From Planctomycetota bacterium (GTDB lineage Bacteria; Planctomycetota; UBA1135; UBA2386), in the NCBI GenBank assembly GCA_025459175.1, contig JALORC010000032.1, positions 1 to 57,060 of the forward strand: a stretch of DNA of 57,060 bases. Direction: 5' to 3'. Both the position numbers and the translations under genes were made by a program. This document shows positions 1 to 7,820 of this stretch, one piece after another; position 1 is the stretch's first letter; each line of letters begins with the position of its first letter. The notes beneath the pieces were generated by a model, which saw only the letters and a program-made list of their open reading frames with translations, was not told the DNA's origin and did no database searches.

Positions 1-153
1 GACCTGGTCGCCAAGAATCTGGTGTCGCAGTTCTTCCGCAAAGTCTGTGAAGGTGAAGATCCGCATGTCGCACTGGCGGCCGCCAAGAAGGCGGCGAGGG
101 AGAAGGGCGCGCCATACAAGGATTGGTCAGGATGGAAACTGTCGGGTCGCTGA
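1..153 (+). CDS. C-terminal end of a CHAT-like (caspase-fold) protein, partial
   Basis: The first 50 codons run open from the window edge to a TGA at 151-153. The peptide contains FFRKVCEGEDPHVALAAAKK followed by an aromatic stretch (YKDWSGWKLSG). This resembles the last helix and strand of CHAT peptidase domains, where a 'FY..L..G...AEALR.A' helix precedes a short W/F-rich strand. The catalytic His and Cys would lie upstream, outside the window, so activity cannot be judged. The next gene starts 28 bases downstream on the same strand, suggesting co-transcription. The family call is tentative; another alpha/beta domain could end this way. Confidence 0.4.
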   Translation, partial: DLVAKNLVSQFFRKVCEGEDPHVALAAAKKAAREKGAPYKDWSGWKLSGR

Positions 154-181
154 GGGTGCAGGCTTACCGGAAGAGAACCCC

Positions 182-973
182 ATGCTCGGAAAACTACTGC
201 GCTTTGCCCTCTCGACCGCTGACCGCGTCCTTTGGCCGGCCACGTGCCGCGACAAGGCTCGGCCCGACGCATCAGGCAATCTCAATATGGGTGTCGGATT
301 CGAAGCCCCTTCGCAATCGCCGTCCATGCTCGAACAGAGCCACCTGACCATCGAACGGTTGCTCGCTCAGCGCGACACCTGGATGCCGGCAGCGGCGGTC
401 CGGCCTGCAGGTGAAGGGGGCTTTGGCGGCCAGCATCAGGATGCACTTGTCAGTCGGCTTCTCGAGGACCGCATAGTCTTCATTGGCGGACCGATCGACG
501 ATGACGTTGCCCACTCCGTGATCGCCCAGATGCTGTTCCTACAGAAAGAGAACAAGAACCAGGATATCAACTTGGTTCTCAATACCCCCGGTGGCCTCGT
601 GACAGCAGGCCTGGCGATCTACGACACCATGGAATTCGTACAGTGCCCGGTCGCGACCTACTGCATTGGTCAGGCTGCCGCCATGGGTGCCGTGCTGCTG
701 GCGGCGGGCACCAAGGGCAAGCGACGTGCTCTGCCGAACAGCCGCATCATGATCAACCGGCCGTGGGCAGGGTTGGCTGGCGCGGAAGTGGATGTCTCGA
801 CCCAGAAGGAGGAGATCCATCGTATTCACATCATGGTGAGCGAGATCCTGGCGCGCCACAGCGGCAAGACCACCGAGCAGGTCAAAAAGGACAGCGATCG
901 CGACTTCTTCATGGGGAGCAGGGAGGCCAAGGAATATGGCCTGATCGACGAGATTCTGCAGGCGCCGAAGTGA
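182..973 (+). CDS. ClpP-family protein lacking catalytic Ser and His (ClpR-like)
   Basis: The protein has 263 residues. Residues 88-262 align by eye with the ClpP serine-peptidase fold (SRLLEDRIVFIGGPIDD, LNTPGGLVTAGLAIYDTM, ALPNSRIMI, DRDFFMGSREAKEYGLID). The nucleophile position, usually GQAASMGA, reads GQAAAMGA (Ala167). The His position, usually RIMIHQP, reads RIMINRP (Asn192). The third triad residue, Asp241, is kept. The protein is therefore predicted to be proteolytically dead, like ClpR subunits of plastids and cyanobacteria. The N-terminal ~85 residues are an extension not found in ordinary ClpP (~195-205 residues). The ATG at 182 was chosen because an earlier in-frame start at 47 would overlap the upstream gene; a GGAAGAG purine run precedes it. 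Role unknown: a regulatory or structural partner of an active ClpP elsewhere, or an independent scaffold. Confidence 0.88.
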   Translation: MLGKLLRFALSTADRVLWPATCRDKARPDASGNLNMGVGFEAPSQSPSMLEQSHLTIERLLAQRDTWMPAAAVRPAGEGGFGGQHQDALVSRLLEDRIVFIGGPIDDDVAHSVIAQMLFLQKENKNQDINLVLNTPGGLVTAGLAIYDTMEFVQCPVATYCIGQAAAMGAVLLAAGTKGKRRALPNSRIMINRPWAGLAGAEVDVSTQKEEIHRIHIMVSEILARHSGKTTEQVKKDSDRDFFMGSREAKEYGLIDEILQAPK

Positions 974-1447
974 GCTCGTCAACGAGAGGCAGGCTTGCCT
1001 TTCATTAGGTTGCGCGAGCGCGATGGTGCACTCGGCAACCTCCGGCTGACGCATACTGTACAATGCCTGCACGTCGACGATCCTGTCGGCCACTTCCCTC
1101 GGAGGTGCCTGGTGCGAGGGCAAAAGATCCCGGCTGCCCGAACTCAGCGGTCCCGCATGGGTGAGCCGATGGTAGTCCCTGATGGCCCGAAAGCCCAGCC
1201 CGCGACAGCAAGGCACAACCCAAGTCAAGAAGTGGCTCCGAAGGGACGCGAACAGGGTGAATAGGCGCAGACTTCCACACCCTGCCTATGCAGCGGATCC
1301 GTCCCGGCCCCTGATGGAGTTGGACACGCCAGATTCTTGCTTCTCAGTGTGCAAACGGTCGTCAGCGGCCTCTCAGCATGTAGAGCCGGGGCCGACGTCC
1401 CGGTCGCTCCTTTCGCAACAAACGTTCAATCCAGAATGGGTAACACC
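974..1447. other. Intergenic stretch, no convincing gene
   Basis: About 470 bases separate the ClpP-like gene from the next secreted protein. Short open frames exist on both strands but none has a signal, domain or good start. The one recognisable item is a 55-base element at 1135-1189 that recurs at 3523-3577. The promoter and leader of the following gene must lie at the right end. Confidence 0.6.
1135..1189 (+). repeat. Dispersed 55-bp repeat, copy 1
   Basis: This copy begins TGCCCGAACTCAGCGGTCCC, 20 bases identical to the copy at 3523-3577, then stays similar (GGGTGA.CC..GG T.GTCC..GAT.GCCCG) to its end. The end of the unit (GGTAGTCCCTGATGGCCCG) resembles the sequence just before its beginning (GATCCCGGCTGCCCG), so it looks like one degenerate period of a roughly 48-base tandem repeat. 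Function unknown. Confidence 0.6.
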
Positions 1448-2854
1448 ATGACTTTTCTTCGCAAGTTTGCCGCCGCACTGTCGTGCGCTGGCTTGGCGCT
1501 CGCACAGCAATACACCTACCCCGGGGTCGGCAACGACGGCGATGGCGCTGCGTTGGTCATCGGCCAGATCGGTGGCAACAGCCGGCCGGACATGTTGCTT
1601 CTGGCCAACGACGATGGCTTGACGAGCACGTCGAACAACTCTGTGCGCTATCGCCTGCTGCGCGACCTGAGCAGCACCGGCGTGCCGGCGTCGCAACTTC
1701 CTGGCTCGACCTCCTGGTATCAGCTGCCGATCACTCCCTGCAACGCGGCAGAGGGTATGGGCGCCGCGCTCACCGAGCTGAACGGCAATACGCTCCCTGA
1801 CTTGGTCGTGCTGTGCAACGACAGTGGTAGCGCTGTAAGCGCCGCCAATGTGCCGCGATGGTTCGTGGCCTACGATCTCAACTCCGACGGCAGATGGACC
1901 AGCCTCGGAGCGCTGCAGAGTCCCCCTGCCTTCGTCAGTTTTGCCAACGACGACGCGGATGGTGCAGGTGTCGCCATCGGTCAGATCGATGCCAACCCTG
2001 CCCCGGACATGATCGTCATGGCCTTCGACCAAACCCCGGGCGCGAACGTGTTCCGTTACCGCATCGGCTTCAATCTCAACGCGAGCGCAGTGCCGGCTAG
2101 CTGGTCCACCCTTCAGGCGCGGCCCGTCTCGAGTGTTGAAGCCGATGGCGCAGACATGACCCTTGCGCAGCTCGACTCGGATCCTCGGCCCGACCTCGTG
2201 TTGATGCACTATGATGATCCTTTTGGTAGCAACAACTTCCGCACTACCATCGGCTGGAACCTCAACACGTCTGGCCTGACCTTGCAGTGGACGGATCGCG
2301 CGGAAATCCCAGTCGGTCCCTGGGGTACCCAGCGTTATGGGCAACCCGAGGGCGCTGGCATTGCGATTGCCAACCTGAACACCGACCCGCGTCCAGACTT
2401 CGTGTTCATGAGCTACGACTACAACAGTACGGCTCCGGGTAATTTGTTCTTTGTGGCGTGGGAGAGGGACTGGCCCGGCACGAGCAGCAATACCGGCATT
2501 GGTTGTTCGCCAGGCGTTTTGCCGAGAATCTCGGTCCTGCCTGCGACTGTCCCCACCGAGAACCAGCTCCTTACCCTCACGTTCAAGGACACCGGAACCT
2601 TCACGATGGGCGTCGCGTTCTTCGACCTTGGCGGTCCGGCGGCGCCGATCGACCTCACAGCCTACGGCTTGCCTGGGTGCAATCTCTACGCTTCGTCGTT
2701 TGTGGACTCCCTGATCGGGTTCCCCTTCCCGACGGTGTCTCTCTTCATTCCTCCGGGCTTCGCCGGTCAAAGCCTCTACGCGCAGGGCTTCTTGTTTGGC
2801 GGCCCAACCAGCGCCGCTTTGACGAATCGGCTGAACATGGTCATCGGTCGCTAA
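1448..2854 (+). CDS. Secreted VCBS/FG-GAP-like repeat protein
   Basis: The protein has 468 residues with a Sec-type signal (MTFLRKFAAALSCAGLALAQ). The ATG at 1448 gives the best signal peptide; an ATG 12 bases upstream is possible. The body has at least four repeats of about 70 residues, each built on a pattern like 'DGAG.AIGQ.D.NP.PD.I.M..D' (examples: DGDGAALVIGQIGGNSRPDM, ADGAGVAIGQIDANPAPDM, EGAGIAIANLNTDPRPDF). These are Asp-rich loops typical of FG-GAP/VCBS propeller blades that bind calcium in other families. The last ~130 residues form a different beta-rich module ending SLYAQGFLFGGPTSAALTNR, also recognisable in other secreted proteins of this window. Probable extracellular or cell-surface protein; ligand unknown. 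Confidence 0.75.
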   Translation: MTFLRKFAAALSCAGLALAQQYTYPGVGNDGDGAALVIGQIGGNSRPDMLLLANDDGLTSTSNNSVRYRLLRDLSSTGVPASQLPGSTSWYQLPITPCNAAEGMGAALTELNGNTLPDLVVLCNDSGSAVSAANVPRWFVAYDLNSDGRWTSLGALQSPPAFVSFANDDADGAGVAIGQIDANPAPDMIVMAFDQTPGANVFRYRIGFNLNASAVPASWSTLQARPVSSVEADGADMTLAQLDSDPRPDLVLMHYDDPFGSNNFRTTIGWNLNTSGLTLQWTDRAEIPVGPWGTQRYGQPEGAGIAIANLNTDPRPDFVFMSYDYNSTAPGNLFFVAWERDWPGTSSNTGIGCSPGVLPRISVLPATVPTENQLLTLTFKDTGTFTMGVAFFDLGGPAAPIDLTAYGLPGCNLYASSFVDSLIGFPFPTVSLFIPPGFAGQSLYAQGFLFGGPTSAALTNRLNMVIGR

Positions 2855-2991
2855 AGTGATCGAGGCCAAGACGGCCAATGGACATGGACTTGCTGCCTGA
2901 GCCTGAGCACGATCCGCGCCGGGGATCGCCGCGATCCTGAGCACGAACTTCAAGGGCCGATGACGAAACCCCTCGAGCAGCTCGAACAAAC

Positions 2992-3013
2992 CGCCCCAGG
3001 CGGGGCGCCTTTT
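2992..3013 (+). terminator. Candidate intrinsic terminator
   Basis: CGCCCC (2992-2997) pairs with GGGGCG (3002-3007) around an AGGC loop. CC and a TTTT run at 3010-3013 follow. The orientation suits the + strand secreted-protein gene ending at 2854, about 140 bases upstream. Confidence 0.55.
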
Positions 3014-3030
3014 GTTGCTGACGCAAGGGG

Positions 3031-3279
3031 ACCGTTTGGTTCCACAAGTGGCTCCTGCGCGCCCGCCTCCATGGCGTGCTCTGGCGGATCGATGAGGACC
3101 TGGCCGCGCTGTGCAAGGCTGCGCGTGGCCCTTGCGATGGCCGCCTGGACGTCAGCGAGCGCACGGTCGAGCGCTGGCTGCGCTGGTGGCTAGAGGTGTT
3201 CCCGGCGACGGCGGCGTTTGCCGACTGGGCACTGCGGAGCTGCAGGGGAATCGCGCGAGCCGGAAAGGTGCCGGGGTGA
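3031..3279 (+). pseudogene. Remnant of a transposon-associated HTH protein
   Basis: An 82-codon open frame with no convincing start ends at TGA 3277-3279. It reads WFHKWLLRARLHGVLWRIDE, then a helix-turn-helix (LDVSERTVERWLRWW) followed by LEVFPATAAF. I recognise this arrangement from short proteins found beside integrases in mobile elements, where 'VS.RT..RW.RWW.E.FPA' is typical. The frame then loses similarity. A downstream piece near 3400-3485 (AVDDLLPGLLGEEGQP in another frame) could be the start of a lost partner. There is no transposase catalytic core, so this is an inferred relic. Confidence 0.4.
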
Positions 3280-3522
3280 AGCTACGGAAGAATGGGGAAG
3301 AAGGAGAGTCAAGCTTTGACGTCCTTGGCGGACAACCCCGGCGCGGTGTTCGTCTCGCGAGTGGCCTCGGGAGGAAGCTGATGAGGCTTCCCTCCCACCA
3401 CCGGTATCCACCGGAAGCAGAAGCACCATGGGCCGCCGTGGACGACCTGTTGCCGGGCCTGCTCGGCGAGGAGGGCCAGCCGTGAAGAAGCCCCTGCCTG
3501 CCCGACCCCGGGTGGTCCCGGA

Positions 3523-3577
3523 TGCCCGAACTCAGCGGTCCCCGCTCGGGTGAACCAAGGGTGGTCCAGATAGCCCG
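3523..3577 (+). repeat. Dispersed 55-bp repeat, copy 2
   Basis: Second copy of the element at 1135-1189, with the first 20 bases identical. Here the periodicity shows better: GGGTGGTCCCGGATGCCCG at about 3510-3528 recurs as GGGTGGTCCAGATAGCCCG at 3559-3577, a spacing of about 49 bases. The two copies bracket the secreted-protein gene and the HTH remnant. Confidence 0.6.
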
Positions 3578-3859
3578 TCCCGCCAGTACGGCACCACGTC
3601 GTTGCGCGAGAGGTTGTCGATGGCTTGGCCCGAGCACGGCTCGAGGCTCGATGGCGAGCAGAAGAGCGGGTCCGATTCCCCGCGGTCGCCTCTCCCGATG
3701 CATGCAGTGGCGCTCGAATTCTCCCGTTCTTTTGTGCACGCAGCCGGTCCCGGCCTCTTTGTCTTCGTGTGGTGGATTCAGCACCCCGAGACCGTGTGGT
3801 CTCCGTCTGGAAACCCCACCACTGTCAGACACACATCATCCGAACCCGGAGATTCTGCC

Positions 3860-5134
3860 ATGCGCTTTTTCCCCCACAACCTCGCTGCTGGACTGAGCCT
3901 TCTTCCGTTCTTCTTGGGCACCCCGTCGATCGCTCCGGCACAGACCCAGGTCTTCGGTCTGGTCGGAATCGAGGCCAACCAACTGGTCGGCATTGCCACC
4001 GCCTACGATGGCGATGTCATCGACGGGTGGGTCGTCGATCGCCGCAACAACCATATCGGTCCGGTCGGCGACTTCGATGGTGATGGCTCCATGGAGGTCG
4101 TGATCCGCAGCCCCTGGGGCATCGGCGTCATCGGCCACGACGGCACCCGCCTTCGGACTGAGCTCGGCTACTCGCACGGCACCTGGTTCGGCGCCTGGAA
4201 TTTCTCCGCAACCGACGTCATCCACGGGGCGGGCGATTTCAATGGTGACGGACGCGATGAGATCATCATCACCAGCTCCTGGGGCATGACGGTACTTCGC
4301 CTTCAGGCAGGCGGCCCGGTGCCGCTCGTGATCCACGCGAACAGCGCGTCCGGGACCTGGGGAAGCTGGAGCAGCAATGGCACTCCGCGGATTCGCCTCA
4401 TTGCTGACACCGACGGTGACAACAAGGCTGAAATCCTCGTTTCCGACAATCTGGGCATGGGCCTGATCGGGATGAACACTTCCGGAGCCTTGGTCTCCAA
4501 CAGTCCCAAGTTCTTCTACGGCAACTACATTCTCGGGTGGAGCCTCAGCCCGTTGGACTCCTTGACGAGCGTCGGCGACATGAATGGCGACGGTCGCGAC
4601 GACATTCTATTCCAAAGTGGCTGGGGGATCTCGGTCAAGAGCATCGGCTATTCGAATCTCGACATCGGCGGTGGGGCCTTCGGATCGTGGTTCGGCGGCT
4701 GGGTGATCGGCAACGACAACAGCATCCTCTCGGGAGACATCGACGGAGACGGCAAGTCGGAGCTGATGCTCAAGAGTCCTTGGGGTATCGGTTCCCTGGG
4801 CAGCGTGCCGGGGACCTTGACCATGGAGTCGGGTCTCTACCTCGGGGCACTTGGCCTGACCGACACGGGGATTCAAATGCTCGGCGATCTTGATCTCGAC
4901 AATCGCTCCGAAGTTCTCATGTCGCTTAGCGCATTTGGGTTCAACCTCTATGCAACTCTCGAGGCATCCGGTAGCGCCTTCGCGGTGAACGACCTCTTCA
5001 TCAACCCCACCGATCGGGGAAGCTGGCTCTTCGACCCGCCCAACCGCTTCACCGTCGTGGGGGGCAACGGCCACTTCATCCCCGGGCGGTTTGGAAAGGA
5101 AGCCCTCGTTGTCAGCTTCTCCACTCCGTGGTGA
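3860..5134 (+). CDS. Secreted FG-GAP/VCBS repeat protein
   Basis: The protein has 424 residues. The start at 3860 follows a CCCGGAG element by 9 bases and opens a signal peptide (MRFFPHNLAAGLSLLPFFLG...PAQ). Six repeats each carry a calcium-loop-like core: GDFDGDGSMEVVIRSPWG, GDFNGDGRDEIIITSSWG, ADTDGDNKAEILVSDNLG, GDMNGDGRDDILFQSGWG, GDIDGDGKSELMLKSPWG and GDLDLDNRSEVLMSLSAF. The D-x-D-G-D-G loops plus 'SPWGIG' are classic FG-GAP blade signatures, so a six- or seven-bladed propeller is likely. The last repeat has lost part of the loop. Probably exported and structural or adhesive; no enzyme domain is visible. It is unrelated in detail to the repeat protein at 1448, although both sit in the same poor-gene neighbourhood. 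Confidence 0.8.
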   Translation: MRFFPHNLAAGLSLLPFFLGTPSIAPAQTQVFGLVGIEANQLVGIATAYDGDVIDGWVVDRRNNHIGPVGDFDGDGSMEVVIRSPWGIGVIGHDGTRLRTELGYSHGTWFGAWNFSATDVIHGAGDFNGDGRDEIIITSSWGMTVLRLQAGGPVPLVIHANSASGTWGSWSSNGTPRIRLIADTDGDNKAEILVSDNLGMGLIGMNTSGALVSNSPKFFYGNYILGWSLSPLDSLTSVGDMNGDGRDDILFQSGWGISVKSIGYSNLDIGGGAFGSWFGGWVIGNDNSILSGDIDGDGKSELMLKSPWGIGSLGSVPGTLTMESGLYLGALGLTDTGIQMLGDLDLDNRSEVLMSLSAFGFNLYATLEASGSAFAVNDLFINPTDRGSWLFDPPNRFTVVGGNGHFIPGRFGKEALVVSFSTPW

Positions 5135-5217
5135 ATTCCGGAAAGTCTGACACGTTCCGAAGGGTCGCGGGGGAATACAGCAAGTCGAGCCTGGCGAAGA
5201 TCCGCTACCCTGGGCCC

Positions 5218-6204
5218 ATGCCGCCCGAACCCGGCGAGACCCTCGACATGATCGTGCTCGGCGCCGGCCTGCGCGGCCTCGGCGCCGCACTCGCCCACAC
5301 CGCCGCCGCACCCAGAAAGACCCTGCTCGTCATCGACCCGCTGCCGCAGCCGGGCGGCTCGCTCCGCACCCAGCGCACCAACGGTTACCTGTGCGAACTC
5401 GGCCCGTTCGCGCTCGATGCCGAACAGCTCGCCGCCGCGACCCACCACCTGCCCCAGGCACCAACCCCGATCGACGCGCTGCCCGGCGCCGATCACGGCT
5501 ACGTCTTCGACGGCAGCTCGCTGCAGCGCGTCCCGCTCGAACGCGCGCCGCGGTCGTTCCGCACCGGCCTCGAAGAACTGCCCCAAGCCTGCCGCCGCGC
5601 GCTCGGGCCCGCCCTGCGACTCGGCCGCGCCGCCATCGCGATCACGGTGGCGAACGGCGAGTTCCCCGTCGAGCTCGGCGGCGAAGTGCCGACGGCACTG
5701 ACCGCCCGCCAACTGCTGCTCGCGCTTCCGCTGCGCACCAGCGCCCGCCTGCTCGCTGGCCTCGACCCGCACCTCGGGCCTCTCGCCGAACGACTGCGCA
5801 GCGAACCGCGCGCGTTCGTGTTCTTCGGCGGCGATCGTCGCCAGCTGCCGACGCTGGGCGGCTACGGCATCGTGCCGGCCGATGGCGCCGACACCGCGCT
5901 GACCGAGGTCGTGCACTGCAGCGAAGTGTTCGCCAACCGCGCGCTGCCGGGCCGCTGCCTGCTGCGGCTCGAACTCACCCTGTCGAACGGTGCCGAGCGC
6001 GACGAGGCGGTGATCCAACTCGCCCTCGACGAACTGCAGCGCTTCACCGGCGCACGCCCCGAGTTCGGCCTGCACAAGGTGCACCGATTCGAACGCGACC
6101 TCGACGACGCGGTGGCCGCCGAATGCCGCACCCGCCTGCGCGCCCTGCACGGACGGGTGCCGGGACTGACGATCGTCGGCGACGCCCGCGGCGATACGCT
6201 GTGA
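5218..6204 (+). CDS. FAD-dependent oxidoreductase, protoporphyrinogen oxidase-like
   Basis: The protein has 328 residues. Residues 10-22 hold an N-terminal dinucleotide-binding motif (MIVLGAGLRGLGAALA, GxGxxG) followed by an acidic strand end (LLVIDPLPQPGGSLRT), as in amine oxidase/HemY-type flavoproteins. A GYGIVPADGAD segment and the C-terminal PGLTIVGDARGDTL match the second FAD-contacting region of that superfamily. It is roughly 120 residues shorter than usual HemY proteins, so much of the substrate domain is missing. It may be a compact paralogue rather than a haem-pathway enzyme. The start at 5218 was chosen over an in-frame start at 5128 because the latter overlaps the previous gene and adds a non-conserved leader. 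Confidence 0.65.
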   Translation: MPPEPGETLDMIVLGAGLRGLGAALAHTAAAPRKTLLVIDPLPQPGGSLRTQRTNGYLCELGPFALDAEQLAAATHHLPQAPTPIDALPGADHGYVFDGSSLQRVPLERAPRSFRTGLEELPQACRRALGPALRLGRAAIAITVANGEFPVELGGEVPTALTARQLLLALPLRTSARLLAGLDPHLGPLAERLRSEPRAFVFFGGDRRQLPTLGGYGIVPADGADTALTEVVHCSEVFANRALPGRCLLRLELTLSNGAERDEAVIQLALDELQRFTGARPEFGLHKVHRFERDLDDAVAAECRTRLRALHGRVPGLTIVGDARGDTL

Positions 6205-6228
6205 CCCACCAGAACCCGCCACTCTCCC

Positions 6229-6843
6229 ATGGCCGACCACCCGAAGACCGTTGCCGACTATCTCGACGCCCTGCCACCCGATCGCCGCGCCGCGATCGAG
6301 ACCGTGCGCACGGTGATCCTCGCCAACCTCGACCGCGACTACGAGGAGGGCATCCAGTACGGCATGCTCGGCTACTACATCCCGCACCGCGTGTTCCCGG
6401 CCGGCTATCACTGCGACCCGAAGCAGCCGCTGCCGTTCGCGGCGCTGGCGTCGCAGAAGAACTACATGTCGCTCTACCTGATGAGCGTCTACGGTGACGA
6501 GGCGAGCGCGAAGACGTTCCGGGAGGCCTGGCTGAAGACCGGCAAGAAGCTCGACATGGGCAAGGCCTGCATCCGCTTCACCGATGCCGACCAGGTCGCC
6601 CTGAACGTGGTCGGCGACACCATCCGCCGCATGCCCGCGAAGCGCTGGATCGAGGTCTACGAAGCGTCGCGCAAGGGTGAGGCGAGCAAGGCCAAGCCGG
6701 CCCCCAAGTCGGCCAAACCGACGGCAGCGAAGCCCGTGGCGAAGAAGGCCGCCAAGAAGGCCGCGGCGAAGCCCGCCGCCAAGGCACCCGCCAAGCAGCC
6801 CGCCGCCAAGGGCAAGGTGAGCAAGGCCGGCAGCAAGCGCTGA
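6229..6843 (+). CDS. DUF1801 (YdhG-like) protein with Lys/Ala-rich C-terminal tail
   Basis: The protein has 204 residues. Residues 1-140 match the DUF1801 fold (TVADYLDALPPDRRAAIETV, YGMLGYYIP, SQKNYMSLYLM, LDMGKACIRFTDADQV). The remaining ~60 residues are almost entirely Lys, Ala and Pro (repeats like AAKKAAKKAAAKPAAKAP), resembling bacterial histone-H1-like tails. DUF1801 proteins have no firmly known biochemical role. The basic tail suggests nucleic-acid binding, which is inference. It starts 24 bases after the flavoprotein gene and may be co-transcribed. The next gene is convergent, only 12 bases away. Confidence 0.75.
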   Translation: MADHPKTVADYLDALPPDRRAAIETVRTVILANLDRDYEEGIQYGMLGYYIPHRVFPAGYHCDPKQPLPFAALASQKNYMSLYLMSVYGDEASAKTFREAWLKTGKKLDMGKACIRFTDADQVALNVVGDTIRRMPAKRWIEVYEASRKGEASKAKPAPKSAKPTAAKPVAKKAAKKAAAKPAAKAPAKQPAAKGKVSKAGSKR

Positions 6844-6855
6844 CCCGACGCTCGC

Positions 6856-7782
6856 TCAGCCCCCGACCGGACTGAGCCAGCCGTGCCGATCCTCGGCCCG
6901 CCCGCGCGCGATCGCGAAGAACAGCTCCTGCAGCCGCAGCGTGATCGGCCCGCGCGCACCACTGCCGACCGCCATGCCGTCGACCGAGCGGATCGGCAGC
7001 ACCTCGGCGACGGTGCCGGTGAAGAACGCCTCGTCGGCGGTGTAGAGCATCTCGCGCGGGATGCGCTGCTCGACGACCCGCAGCCCGAGGTCGGCCGCCA
7101 GCTGCATCACACACGCGCGCGTGATGCCCCCGAGGATCGAGCTGCCGACGGTCGGCGTGCTGATGACCCCCTTGTGGACCAGGAACACGTTCTGGCCGCT
7201 GCCCTCGCTGACGAAGCCGTCGACGTCGAGTGCGATCGCCTCCTGGAAGCCGCGATCCTTGGCCTCGGCGACCGCGAGCGCGCTGTTGACGTAGTTGCCG
7301 GCGCACTTCGCCATCGCCGGCAGCGTGTCGGGCGCCATGCGGCGCCAGCTCGACACCCCGACCGCGAGACCGTTCAGCAGCAGCTGCTCCTCGTTGGGCC
7401 GCACCCACGGGAACGACGCGATCGCGCACTCGACCGGGTTGTCGTCGGGCCACACGCCGAGCGCGCCGTAGCCGCGATAGACCAGCGGGCGGATGTAGCA
7501 CGCTTCCTGCTGGTTGGCGCGGATCGTGTCGCGGATCGCCTGCGCGATCTCCTTCGGCGTCCAGCGCAGCGGCAGCCGGATGATCTTGCACGACTGGAAC
7601 AACCGCTCGACGTGCTCGGTGAGGCAGAACACCGCCGGCCCCTGCGGCGTCGCGTAGGCGCGGATGCCCTCGAACACGCTCGACGCGTAGTGCAGCGCGT
7701 GCGTCAGCACGTGCACCTGGGCCTTGTCCCAGTCGACCAGCGAACCGTTGAACCAGATCTTCTGCTGCGGGGTCAGCTTCAT
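6856..7782 (-). CDS. ilvE: Branched-chain amino acid aminotransferase
   Basis: The protein has 308 residues, the usual length. It is a class IV PLP aminotransferase interconverting Val, Leu and Ile with their 2-oxo acids. Motifs: substrate-loop VFEGIRAY (residues 37-43), the catalytic lysine Lys159 in MAKCAGNYVNSALA, the PLP-phosphate region EGSGQNVFLV, and C-terminal FFTGTVAEVLPI with GPIT. These are the diagnostic features of IlvE rather than of aminodeoxychorismate lyase. It stands alone. Its start lies 38 bases downstream of the stop of the DUF1080 gene on the same strand, so co-transcription is possible. Confidence 0.9.
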   Translation of the reverse strand: MKLTPQQKIWFNGSLVDWDKAQVHVLTHALHYASSVFEGIRAYATPQGPAVFCLTEHVERLFQSCKIIRLPLRWTPKEIAQAIRDTIRANQQEACYIRPLVYRGYGALGVWPDDNPVECAIASFPWVRPNEEQLLLNGLAVGVSSWRRMAPDTLPAMAKCAGNYVNSALAVAEAKDRGFQEAIALDVDGFVSEGSGQNVFLVHKGVISTPTVGSSILGGITRACVMQLAADLGLRVVEQRIPREMLYTADEAFFTGTVAEVLPIRSVDGMAVGSGARGPITLRLQELFFAIARGRAEDRHGWLSPVGG

Positions 7783-7820
7783 GGGGCCGCGCAATGTAGC
7801 GCCCGGCCGACCGCGCGGGG

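Larger units (their letters stand above)
2855..3859. other. Gene-poor 1-kb region with decayed sequence
   Basis: This region lies between two secreted repeat-protein genes. It contains an intrinsic-terminator-like hairpin (2992-3013), a truncated HTH-protein remnant (3031-3279) and the second copy of the 55-bp repeat (3523-3577). Other open frames are short, overlap each other on both strands and lack recognisable domains. It looks like a site of past mobile-element insertion and decay. Confidence 0.5.

Noticed and set aside
539..1228. Minus-strand open frame across the ClpP-like gene and the intergenic region
   Set aside because: Most of it is antisense to the ClpP homologue; no domain or start signal.
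3608..3697. tRNA-Ser-like sequence: GAGAGG and CCTCTC ends about 87 bases apart and a GCGGGTCCGATTCCCCGC T-arm-like hairpin
   Set aside because: The T loop is one base too long, five extra bases lie between it and the acceptor end, the anticodon stem does not pair, and there is no GCCA end. At most a decayed tRNA; could be chance.
4948..6411. Long minus-strand open frame opposite the flavoprotein gene
   Set aside because: No recognisable domain; the + strand frame has a clear GxGxxG motif and a good start.
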